64,000 nucleotides of DNA. Origin: Anticarsia gemmatalis (Eukaryota; Arthropoda; Insecta; Lepidoptera; Erebidae). The position numbers and the translations under genes are program-made. Positions 1 to 10,692 of this stretch are shown piece by piece. Position 1 is the first letter of the stretch, and every line of letters starts with the position of its first letter. The notes beneath the pieces were generated by a model, which saw nothing but the letters and a program-made list of their open reading frames with translations, was not told where the DNA came from and ran no database searches. The DNA is taken from the NCBI RefSeq assembly GCF_050436995.1, contig NC_134753.1:8308001-8372000 (forward strand), written 5' to 3'.

Positions 1-445
1 ACCCAAGGGTTCAGATACTTGGGAAAGCATTGGCGTACCTTCCTCAACTATGGATCAGGCAAGTATCTATAAAAATGTTAAAAGACGTAGTTATTAAATA
101 TTTCCTGAGAAGTAACTTCGTAAGCGAGCAACGTCGTGGAACAGACTATTTAAAGCCGAGAACTATTTAAGGTAGCGGGTTGTAATAACTAAATTACGCT
201 ACGTATAAATATATTAGATACATAAGTAAAACTAAGTTTTATCATTATTTTTCCAGGTGAAAATTCGTCATTTATCGAAGATACCTCCGAATGTACCAAG
301 CACAGAAAATATTTCAACAGACATGCAACAACATGCTCATCCTGAAGCTGCATTAGATTCAATCGTCGTGTCGAAGTATAACGAGTTACGCAATATGGAC
401 TCCTTAGATGTTTCTATAGATTATTTGTTGTCGAATAATAAATAA
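1..445 (+). CDS. C-terminal end of an unrecognised protein, 5' part outside the window
   Basis: Two coding exons are visible, 1-58 and 257-445, ending at TAA 443-445. They join in phase 0 and give about 81 residues of low-complexity, Ser/Pro-containing C-terminal sequence that I do not recognise. The intron between them starts with GC rather than GT (CAG then GCAAGT at 59) and ends in a normal TTTTTCCAG, so it is a candidate GC-AG intron. The exon join is supported by the open frame on both sides only. An AATAAA at 437-442 overlaps the last codons. The gene ends 25 bp from the stop codon of TTC8, which runs toward it on the other strand. No function is proposed. Confidence 0.55.
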
Positions 446-470
446 TTATTTTTGCTTTATAAACATTTAT

Positions 471-2298
471 TTACTTAATTTGGGTTCTTCTTGCTCTTAA
501 TCTTGCATCTAAAGCTTGAAGGGCATGCTGTGAGGCTTCATTCTTAGAATCAATTGCTAAGCTTACTTGTAAGCATCTGTACGCCAAAGTCACATCCCCT
601 GTGGACTGAAATAAATTTTATTAGCTTTAATATGTACCTTAAATAGGTGCCTACAGCTAAAGAACTTATATTTACCAAAGCAACATGGGCAAGATTAAAC
701 CATATATTCGACCGAATCTCAGGATCTGCAGTAAAATAAAGTGCTTGTCTAAAACAAGGCATAATTAAATCCCATTGATTGCAATACAAGCAGCAAAGAC
801 CTAGGTTGTTATAAATCTCGGGCCCGGCTGGGTTTGTAGCCAATAATCTCCTGAAACAAACATAAGGTTTATGTAGTCTCATTTAGGTACTAGTTAGAAG
901 TTATTGTACCAAAGAACACCTTAGTTTGTTGTCACCTGTAATATCGCAAGGCAATTTCGGGCTGATCGTTGTAAAAATTATACATTGCAATATTAGCAAT
1001 AGCCTCCATGTTGGATGGATCTTCTACAGCTACCATTCGGTATTCTTTGACAGCTAAGGCAGAATTGCCCATCTGATCATGGATCCTTGCTTGTTCTATT
1101 AGCAACGGTGGATAATCATGAAATGCAGATAAACCCTGCTTACATACTTCTAACGCTGAGATTGGTTGATTCAATCCAACGTACATTGCGACCAATCGAA
1201 GGTATATTGAAATGTGTTTGTTTTGTTTCAAAGCTTGTCGTAAACAATCTTCTGTATTCCTGTACATCGCAAGTGCGTAATAGCAACGAGCTAACGAAAA
1301 ATTCCACCACCAGTCTAAAGTGTCTTCTGTCTTTTGCGCTTGGAATGCCACTTCCATAGCCTGTGAAATGCATAATTATTTTATGTCCTATCTAGAGATA
1401 AAGAAATGTATAGTTAATAGTTTAATATAAACTTAGCTGGAGCAACACACACAGATGTAGCAGATTCTAAGACCAGCCAATAAACCACAAAAAAGGTGAT
1501 TAGCGGTAATAACAGAAAACCATATAAGCCTTTGTACTGCGTAGTTAAACAACTATTGAATTTATATTTTATTTTATTGGTTCCTAATGTTACCTAGTAA
1601 TTGATTCGCAAATACTTACTTTTCGTACATCTCCTTCGCAGTAATAAACATACTCAAACAACGTTTTGGCGGCTGGGACAAACAGTTTGTCGTCTTTTGA
1701 GAGAAATCTCAACGATAACGGTGTACCAGCAGTAAAAGGTCCGCCGGAAGCAAGAGCTGTTGCTGCTCGAGACATTCTGGATGCAGTATTCAGGGCGGTC
1801 CTTGAAGTACGTGCACAGGAGGCATTTGTACCCGCCCTTGATCGCACCGTTGCCGTAGTTCTTCTCTAAAATGGGTATAACATGGCATTTACTAGCAAAT
1901 ATTTTAAATACATATAGGTAGGTATATAGCTACTCCACCTTACACTGCTGCTAAAATTGTTTTTCTTTATATTATGTGAAATTACTAAACTTCATATGAG
2001 TTTTAGTACTGACCTGTGCAGTTTCTACATAACGGCTTGTTCTAACATCGCGTTGAAACGAAGTTCCTGGTCTAGGAGTCTTGGCAACTGCTGTAGAAAC
2101 TAATTCATCTTGCTGTGGATAATATTCAACCTCTTCATATCCATTACCTACGACTTTCGCCTGTATTGTCATAACCCGCATTCGAATGAACTCTATCATT
2201 CTGTCATTTTTTTCTTGCAAAGCACTAGCACACAAGGCAAGACATTCATCAAACTGTTTTGTTTTGTAAAGATTTAATATCTTGTATTCAATATCCAT
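471..2298 (-). CDS. TTC8: TTC8/BBS8, TPR subunit of the BBSome
   Basis: Five exons: 2014-2298, 1620-1865, 936-1360, 676-850 and 471-605, 421 residues. BBS8 is a TPR-repeat subunit of the BBSome, the coat that moves membrane proteins in cilia. Matches to the vertebrate family run along the whole length: the PRPGTS motif near residue 75, the AKTLFEYVYY segment near 165, DWWW followed by the TPR block, the NFYNDQPEIALRYYRRLL segment, and YNNLGLCC. In moths ciliated cells are sensory neurons, so expression there is expected. The protein is shorter than the roughly 515-540 residue vertebrate form: the last exon ends in a basic tail and stops where about 70 more residues with the final TPR would follow. 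The minus-strand AATAAA overlaps the stop codon (466-471). Identity is secure; the exact 3' end is less so. Confidence 0.93.
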
Positions 2299-2343
2299 TT
2301 TGGAATTTTAGTAATGTAGGTTTCCAATTTTCTGTCTCCATTC

Positions 2344-2356
2344 AATGCCTAGCAAC
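2344..2356. promoter_or_regulatory. Candidate X-box (RFX site) upstream of TTC8
   Basis: The 13-mer AATGCCTAGCAAC lies 46 bp upstream of the TTC8 ATG. It fits the X-box form RYYNYY-N(1-3)-RRNRAC with one mismatch in the left half and a perfect right half (AGCAAC). RFX sites close to the start are typical of ciliary genes, bbs-8 included. Called from sequence only. Confidence 0.45.
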
Positions 2357-3397
2357 CAACGCAACAACAAAAACGCTCCATACATAGTTAATTGGTTGGT
2401 GTAGGTACCTACATAGTACAATTTCCTTAATTATTAAAGTGCATTTTGATTACAAAATAATACATTCTTTAACGAAATAAGAGCTAATAGATACTTTTGG
2501 TGGGATGCAACCCTCCCTTCCACCTTCTGAGTTAAATATTAACCCTACGTGAGAAAGTCTAAAATTAATCCATTAACTTGTTCGTGCAGCAGACTTTAAC
2601 AAAACGTATTTACAAACAAATAACTATATACCTAATGTTTTTGTTTCCAAGTCCTGTATATTGATAGTATAGGTACCGACAGCAATGTCGATTTTTAAAA
2701 CTTACCAGTTATGTTGACCACTATGCTGTATAAAATACATTGATAGGCGACCATTTCAACTATACGTAGGTACGTGTTGGAACTTTAAACAAAGTCCTTA
2801 CGTATCTACTAAATTATCACACTCTGTTTATTCTGTCGCTAAACGCCCCATAACACTTTAATGTCCTGCAATATTCTGACGTCAAAGAAATTTATGATGC
2901 GAAAACATATTTTCACCCTATTTTCATTTCGAATTGTCAGATGTAATCAACATGTTTATTTACTTTAAGAAAATAGACTTTAGAATTCGCACCTAATTTA
3001 ATTTTAGCATAATACCCAATTTCATAAATAATTGTGGTAGAGCGTTGCTTCTTTGTAGTTGCGGCCTATGCCTATATATCTATGCCTGATGTCTACTTTC
3101 CAGTAATGAAGGGTTCATAATTTATTTATGAACTAACCTGACTTTCGTAAAGAACTTAAAAAATACTGGATTCCAGCAAATACGTATTTTTCTAAACATA
3201 TGTATGTGCATAATAATAACAATTGGCAATGCAAATAAGTATAAGACACGATGTCACACAAAAAAAATTGACAAATTTAAAGTTGGTTAAACATGTATCT
3301 ATGATTGACGATCTCTGAAGAGGGTGCAAGAATATAAAGGCAGAATGGGCAAATCTTTTTCATTATCAAACAGGAGTTCCACAAAACAAGTCGAAAA
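2357..3397. other. Intergenic, head-to-head TTC8 and Gpa2
   Basis: About 1 kb of AT-rich sequence with no convincing ORF or repeat. It must hold the promoters of both flanking genes. The only clear signal is the TATA box next to Gpa2. Confidence 0.5.
3333..3338 (+). promoter_or_regulatory. TATA box of Gpa2
   Basis: TATAAA, 60 bp upstream of the Gpa2 ATG. This leaves room for a start site about 30 bp downstream and a short leader. The housekeeping genes in this window do not show an equally placed TATA box. Confidence 0.55.
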
Positions 3398-4094
3398 ATG
3401 ATTCTGAAAAGTTTAATTATTCTTATATCCGTCAGTAACATTTTTACCGCAGAGTCATGGAGAAAACCAGGGTGTCATCGAATTGGTAACTTCATTACTT
3501 TGTTTATTTGATAATTCATTTTACCTGATGCATTTCACTACCATACCAGATTCTTATGGGGTATATACTTATTTACTTTAAGTCTTCATTTCCTATATGT
3601 AACTACCATGCAGCAAAGTTCAAAATAATGAATACACTTCAAATTCTCACCTTACGTTGTATGTATCCGACAAAAAAAATACTGCCCTTGACTAAAATCT
3701 ACCCAATTGATTATATACTTTAATTTAATTAATATACGCAATCTTTATAGGTCATACCAGAACCATAAGCATACCAGATTGTGTGGAATTTAAAATAACG
3801 ACAAATGCTTGCCGTGGGTTTTGTGAATCTTGGTCCTTGCCTAGCATCATGTTGGGATTCAAACGGCACCCCGTGACTTCGTTGGGGCAGTGCTGCAATA
3901 TTATGGAATCTGAGGATGTAAGCAAATAACTTAAAACTTATTTACAGTAGGTCAGCTAAGTTAGCGATAATATCTACTATATTATTTTACTTTTCTTCCA
4001 GGTTCCAGTAAAGGTGTTGTGTTTGGATGGAGAAAGGAATTTAATATTTAAATCGGCCGTCTCATGTGCGTGTTACCATTGCCAAAAAGAATAA
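3398..4094 (+). CDS. Gpa2: Glycoprotein hormone alpha 2 (thyrostimulin alpha) precursor
   Basis: Three exons: 3398-3485, 3751-3917 and 4002-4094, 115 residues. Residues 1-19 form a hydrophobic signal peptide. The secreted part carries ten cysteines in the cystine-knot order of the family, including the paired Cys of GQCCN and the closing SCACYHC. It closely resembles insect GPA2, for example CHRIGHTRTISIPDC and ACRGFCES. GPA2 normally pairs with GPB5 and signals through an LGR1-type receptor, with roles in gut and excretory water balance. No GPB5-like exon is seen up to VPS54. AATAAA at 4155-4160 is a likely poly(A) signal. Splice sites are all GT-AG and the frames close. It is too short and split for simple ORF calling, but identity is secure. 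Confidence 0.93.
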
Positions 4095-5702
4095 TGTAAA
4101 CTAAATAATAGGTTAGCTGAAATAAAAGCAGTGGACGATGACTGTTCATCTACAAATAAAGACATACATAGGTAGATAGCGTATGAAACACATTGTCATG
4201 TATGTTAATAATAATATAACATTTTGAATTGTAACTTGCAACATTCTTCTTATCTTATTTAATTAATAAGAGCAAATAAACATATCGAACAATCGTATAC
4301 TTGCAATTTTATTTTATCACTAAAGTTACGAAACGTTGCGTTATCTTTATCTCAGGTGATATACGGTATTAAGCAACAATATAAGAATAAATTTACTTCA
4401 CTCCACCCAATATACTTACAAATAAATTACCTAATTTACGACTCAAACATTTCAATAAAGATTAGAAGCCCATGCCAAAAGCAGCTTAGTGGTGGTATGA
4501 CTTTTACATAGTAGGTAACGAACAAAGTTAAAAGTTTTTCCAACAACATTAAAATTTGTAAACCAAACGCCTCCACACTATTCACAATGATGGATTAATT
4601 AAACTATAGATAATGGAAATCGCTGGAAAGTTCGATCCAGCAATCTGCTAGAAAACCCGACCACTAGCGGCTATCAGTTACATAGGCAATATCAACGGTG
4701 ACCAAATTATAAAATGGGTGAGCTGAGTCACTGTAAAAAATAAATATGGAGATCTATATCAAAAACCGGGTTTTTGATAAGTATACAATCTTCTCGTAGG
4801 TATGTACGAAACATTGAAAAAGTAAGTTTGGGATATGAACTATAGGGATATAGAATTAACAAGCCTTGAAGCGATATAAATATAGGTACGATTAATATAA
4901 CACACATAAGGCTAGTTTCGCGGCTAATGAATGAATGTCGGATGACCTATTCGATAGATTATGTGTCAGTGAAATGTATGAATACGGTGTCGAAATTCTA
5001 CATATAAAGCATAATATAGGTACCTACTAACGAGTACCTACTTATTCAGAAGTAGTGAACCTGGAAGTAAATGTAAGGACTGAAAATACTAAGGGCCAGT
5101 TCCACGGTTCAGTCAAAAACCAGTGTCAAAATTCTATCTATAAGCTATTTGATACCGATTCGGAAATGGTAATATCGGCCACTAAGTTATTGCCAAACAT
5201 AATAAGTAACTTTACAAATAAGTAAAAATAAAGTTAAATCTCTTTCAACTTTTTTTAAGTCGAAACTAATAATTTTTTTAATAAAAATCGAATATAATAT
5301 ACCTAATCAAAATTAATGCATAGGTACATTTTATCCTTCGTACAACAGCAGTTTTATTTGATTTAATTCAATCGAGCCGTAAGTCTAACTAACTCCTTGT
5401 GATGGCTCAATCTAGATTTTTTTTAGATCTTCTCATTCGATTGGCTACGACGCAATGCTGTATGTACGCGAGTGCATCAGTATATTTACTAAAAGATTTG
5501 ATGATAGACGAGTTGCCGTCAAATAATGGCCGAGAAATCTAGCCAATACCACCCTCACGCTGCTGTTGGAACTTTACTCACAATTAAATATAGGTACCTA
5601 CTGAAACTAGTATCTGTCTTCTTAGTGTCTCTAGTGTGTATCTTAGTCTTACTAAGATCGAATTATTTTTAATAGTGCTAGGTACTCTAAATTTGCTTCT
5701 TC
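4095..5702. other. Intergenic, Gpa2 to VPS54
   Basis: AT-rich, no gene seen. It holds the Gpa2 poly(A) signal, a second AATAAA near 4276, and a small perfect hairpin at 4757-4779 (11-bp arms around a single G). I looked for a GPB5 exon here and found none. Confidence 0.5.
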
Positions 5703-5763
5703 TGTCAAAGTATCAACGTCAGTCGGTTTGTGTCATAACTGTCACTTTGTATTTACCATGTCA
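5703..5763. promoter_or_regulatory. TGTCA cluster upstream of VPS54
   Basis: Four TGTCA pentamers begin at 5703, 5731, 5740 and 5759, 95-155 bp before the ATG. Two are CTGTCA. See the finding on this shared pattern. Confidence 0.45.
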
Positions 5764-5857
5764 TGAGCTTTTCGGATGAATTTACGAAATTTTGTACATC
5801 AATGATTACTACTTTGAAAATATAATTAGTTTACCACGTTATAAAGACAAAGATGTT

Positions 5858-8599
5858 ATGGAGGACAATTCAACGTCTACATGTAAAAAGCCAACATGGC
5901 AAAACTGTGTTCACTGCCCAAGACTGCTTTTCACTTCTGCCACGGAATTTGAAAGGTTATAAGAATAATTTATATTTTTACAAGGCTAAAAGATTTCTAA
6001 TTAACATGTATGTCTTAAATACCGTTTTTACAATTTCAGGCATGTTCAAGATAAACACAGTGTGAAAGAAGGTTCCATAATCCTATGTCAATATGGGAAA
6101 AATGGCATGTGTTCAGCCTTGCAGTTTGGTGATTTACGGAAAGCAGGTTTTAAATATCACGTAAGAGAATATCACCTGTATACAGAAGATTCTAATGATG
6201 ACTGGACTTTCTATTCTTCTTCACAAAACCTTCCAGCAGTATTAAATGATCCTAATAGAGGCAAGCAGAGTAATTTTTTCACCAAAACATGGGGAGATAG
6301 TTTTATTGACAAGGTAGATATACACCCCAGTCCATATCTACCTGAAATAACTATAGCACATTTTGAATCATACTGTAAAAGAGTTGCTAAGAAGTATCGC
6401 CGCCACTGTAGACTAAAAGAAGGTGTACCAATCAAAACTAAAAGTCCAGTTGTAGAAAACTTATGTGAGGTGCCTAGCATATTTTATGAACAGTCATTAC
6501 CACTAAATGATCCGGATGTATTTAGTAAAGTATTTCCTAGTCTGTGCAATTCTGAAGACCCAAGTATTGCAATACGATCTCTTCAAGAAACATTGAGTAC
6601 ATACTTAGATGTCATAGAAATGAAAATTTCCAAACAAGTGGCTCAGAAATCAGATGCATTCTTTCATGCAATGTTATCCCATGATACCATAATGGAACAA
6701 ATGGCTCGAGCAGTAAATACAGTAAGGAACACTAGACAAAATATTACCAAAATTAAGGGAAATCTAACTGAATGCCCATTGAAGTTAGCTAGTTTAACAA
6801 AAATAAATCACAATTTAAATAATGTTCATGAATTGTTAAAGCTTATGGGCACAGTACAACAAACACAACCAATGATACAACTACTTCTGAGTACATCTGA
6901 CTATGTTGCTGCCTTAGACTTAATTAGTTCTACACAAAAAGTATTATCTACACGACTGTCTGGCATTCAAGCATTTAGACACTTATCTCCACAGTTGACT
7001 GAAATGAAGAGGTTAATACATAAAATGTTGAGTAATGAATTTTTGAGATTTATTGTAACGGATTTAAATAGACCACCTAAGGATGATACAGATATACCAG
7101 AAAGAGAAAAAATTGTATCTATTGTGTCAGGAATACTTCGCTTAAAAGAATTTGACTTTATTGACACATTCAAAATTGAAGCCATGACTTCTATTCAAAC
7201 AACTATCAAACAATGTGTTATAGAAATTATATCAGAGAGAGATGGAAGTACCGAAATTGTGTTAAGAGGATCTGGGGCAGATAATACCCGGTTATTGTGC
7301 AATGAAGGAATAACATTCCTGCATAAAGTGACTCCTAACTTAATTAATTTGTTTAAAAGAATAATATCATTGAATAATTTGATATTGGAAATAACTCAAA
7401 TGGATGATGTGACAGGTAATGACAGTGAAGATATTTGGACTACTGAAGAATTACTTTCGGTTGAGGAAAAGTTGAAGAAAATGATTGCATCACTTTCAGA
7501 TTACTGTAATGAAAGATGTGCTAATCTCATTGTAACTAAAACTGACAAGGATTATGTATTTTCTGACATGTCTCAGTTATCAACCCTATCTAAACTTATA
7601 GAACATTTCTGTGATGAATGTGAAAAAATTACTGGACACTGTAGTAATGCGATGAAATTAGCACTACGTAGCTATGCCATGAAGTACATACAATGTCTAC
7701 ATGCAGAAAGAAGGACGCAATTGACCACTGCTCTTAATGTGGAGCGCTGGAAAGCTGCAGATGTTCCTTGTGAACTACAAAGTGCAATAAATACAATACA
7801 TGAGATGGGAGAAATACCCAACACAATGCAGTATGATAGTGGAAAACCAGATGGTAAATATTTATTCATAAACAAAGAAAGCTATGCTGTTGTGGCAACA
7901 GTTCAACTACTGATAAAAATATTACTTGAATATTGTGATGCAACAAAACAATCTCCAGTCATTGTTCAGTACTTGGTACATTGCATGTTGGAACTGATAC
8001 AGTTGTTTAATTCCCGATGCTGTCAGTTGGTTTTAGGAGCTGGAGCAATACAAAGTGCTGGATTAAAAACGATATCTACATCCAATCTCGCATTAGTCTC
8101 CCGGTCTCTACAGGTCGTAATGTGGTTTCTGCCCAAAATAAGAGGCCTGCTTGAGAAACAACATTCTAAAGAATTATCTCTGAATGGCTTTAGTAATATA
8201 GAAAGTGATATAGTAAGCCATAAGCAAGAAATAGAGAATAAGATTTGTCTCATAGTAAGTAATATGCTTGCATCTCAATTGGGTGGGTGGGATGCTAAAC
8301 CCCCTGTTCCATCTCAGACATTCCGAAATATTTCTAAACACTTAGTCAAATTACATGAAGCACTCATTGATATTTTACCAAATGAACAAATAAGGATAAT
8401 TTATAAAAGAGTACATGATAATTTCAAAGACAAGCTAAGAGAACAATTAGTAAAAATGAATATAGTAGCAAATGGTAGTCCTCAACATGGTGTAGTCACT
8501 TCAGAGTTAACATTTTACTTACAAACTCTCAAGACACTCCGAGTTATAAACGAAAACGATGCCGAGGACAATATACTGTATGATATTTGGTTAAATTAA
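5858..8599 (+). CDS. Vps54: VPS54, subunit of the GARP/EARP tethering complexes
   Basis: Two exons, 5858-5955 and 6040-8599, 885 residues. VPS54 is the GARP-specific subunit that tethers endosome-derived vesicles at the trans-Golgi. Family marks: DWTFY..QNLPAVLNDP near 90, FFTKTWGDSFID, the helical region from about 190 (YLDVIEMKISKQ, FFHAM), HQTQP-like and LLLSTSDYVAALDLI stretches, and the C-terminal domain with FNSRCCQLVLGAGA. I chose the second of two near ATGs (5858) because only its frame splices into the long exon; the ATG at 5853 does not. The first 80 residues hold two C2H2-like zinc fingers (C17, C20, H34, H39; C49, C57, H73, H78) that the human protein lacks. AATAAA at 8797-8802 ends the transcript. 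Confidence 0.95.
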
Positions 8600-9143
8600 G
8601 TTTACTATAAGATATAGATGATATGGTATAGCCATTTTTTTATTTAAATACTTATTATATTTTCCACAAGCTATCAACCTATTTATTAATACAAATAAGT
8701 AATGTTTGTCTTTTTATATACCTTTGGCGAAAAATTGACTTGTACAAAGCCAAAGAAAATGTAATGTATAGAATGATAAAAAAACTTTAATGTGTAAATA
8801 AAGCTGTTTATTATAGCGAAATGAACTTATGTACTGTCTTCTTTCTGTTAAATATATCAAAGTATGTATACATTTATACCATAAGTTACCTAAATGTTTA
8901 TAGTAAATGTCAAAAAGTAGTATATTATATATCTAATTTATCACATTAATTATTTTACTAGAGAAAAGCAAATATAAAATTATTCCTAAATATCTGGATT
9001 TATTAAGGTGTTCCGTCACCTGAAGCGTTAGGTGTAATATAACATTTCATATTCGTTTTTGAACTATTAATACCAGTAGAGGTAATGCTCACCTCTGTAA
9101 TGTTACATTACAGGCTAATGGTTCAGGTGGGAGGTAACCTTAA
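8600..9143. other. VPS54 3' region and spacer
   Basis: AT-rich with no ORF. The VPS54 poly(A) signal is at 8797. The stretch ends at the TTAA (9140-9143) that flanks the piggyBac-like element. Confidence 0.5.
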
Positions 9144-10688
9144 CCTTTTCACCGCCACGGACGTTAAGAGACGTAAAATTGAAAATCGCTCACGACGCCA
9201 TCGACGTGATAGCACGTCAAAAATATCACTTTTTTATAGTTCAAAATAAACATACAACAATACGTTTCAAGTGTTTTCTTTCTCCTGTTATTATTACCTA
9301 AACATATTTATTACATTATTACACAAAGACATATAATAATTAGACAGTTGTACCTGAAAAAAAAACAAAGTAAATCATCATGCAAAATGTATAAATTTAG
9401 CCCGCAAATCCACGCCACAGACGTGAAGACGCGTCAACTAGTGATGTGCAAGGAAAAGGACTACAATCTAAACACTTTATGCAATATTTCGAAAACAAAT
9501 TGAAATACTTCACTCCTTTCTGAAAAAAAAATTTTTTGTCTGATATGTTTTAAATTAGATTCAATACAAACCTAAATATGTAATAAAACTACCATATCTA
9601 GTGATAAACTCATGACTAAATAAGTGCAAATCGATCATTTTGTGGCAACTCTCGCGCATCTCTATTAGCGGAATCCCTTACAGTGCTTCGTACGCCACTG
9701 ACGGAATCAGACGGCGCGCTCTGACGTCACCCGCGCTGCTGGACACTCGTAGTGTTGTTGCAATACGTTATTAATAATAGGTACATAAATTCTTGTGTAT
9801 AATAAATTTTTCGTACACCATCTGCGCCACAAAAATGTCTTCAAGTCAAATGACGACAGAAGAGCTGTTGAGAGTGTTAGAAGGTGTAGAAGATGATGTT
9901 ACATATTCTGAAGCAGAATCTTTAAGGAGTGACGATTTAGAGGTAAGTTATTGTTTGAATACATTAAACAAACAATAAAGGTATTATTAATGTTGTAGGA
10001 CTAACAAAAAAACACAGTTATCATGCCAATACGTACTATCTATGTTTATTGTACCTTTTAGGTATAGTTACTACTTTTGTCGTTATTCAATATTAGAAAT
10101 ATGTTATCACTACATAGTATATTTGTATGCTTAAATCTTTAAAACTACGCAACAGATATTGATGCGTTTTTTTAATAGATAGAATGATTAAAAAGGAATG
10201 TTTTATGTATAATATTACATTCAAGAAATAGTGGAGAAATATTGTTATTAAATACCCGTGCTAAGCAGGAGCGGGTCACACTGGTACATCTCTAATATAA
10301 GGCGGCAAAATTTGAAATCGCAGCGCTGACCACGCCAGTGGCGTTTCTTAACGTCAAAAGGTGTCGTCACAACTGGGATTAGTGCTGTGACTTTTTGAAT
10401 AAAATATTTGAATTAAGTACTTTTTTTATGCAAATTGTTCGTGTATATCATTGTTATTTTTGGGTAATGAGTACTGAGTAGTGTAAAGTTGACACATGGG
10501 AGAAATTCAATAAAATTTTGTGGTACTTTTATGCAATTTTTACTCATAATATAAGAACACGTAAAATTAATCGAAGTTTTATCGATATACACTTTTCCCG
10601 TGACTATTATTTTGTAGGTATAAACGAAGGAATTTATTGCTTGGCGTGGGGAACACCGATTTTCAATATTACTCTGGCGGTGAAAAGG
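9144..10688 (+). mobile_element. Deleted piggyBac-like transposon
   Basis: A 14-bp perfect terminal inverted repeat, CCTTTTCACCGCCA at 9144-9157 and its complement at 10675-10688, is flanked on both sides by TTAA (9140-9143 and 10689-10692). This is the target duplication used by piggyBac. A second inverted block (TTGAAAATCG then CGCCA) sits inside each end at unequal distance, as in piggyBac itself. Short GC-rich motifs around GACGT recur at 9168, 9200 and 9415. The element is 1,545 bp, too short for a full transposase of about 600 codons, so it is a non-autonomous, internally deleted copy. Superfamily is inferred from the ends and target site; the coding remnant is too short to test it. Confidence 0.75.
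9835..9978 (+). pseudogene. N-terminal coding remnant inside the piggyBac-like element
   Basis: A 47-codon ORF from ATG 9835 begins MSSSQMTTEELLRVLEG and is acidic. A GAG/GTAAGT splice-donor-like junction at 9942 cuts it after 36 codons. Its place inside the transposon and its acidic N-terminus suggest the start of a transposase, or a host-like first exon carried by the element. No downstream catalytic (DDD) exon is present. Product unknown. Confidence 0.4.
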
Positions 10689-10692
10689 TTAA

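Noticed and set aside
5853..6065. ORF beginning at ATG 5853
   Set aside because: Its frame does not splice into the VPS54 exon; the overlapping ATG at 5858 does and gives the expected protein.
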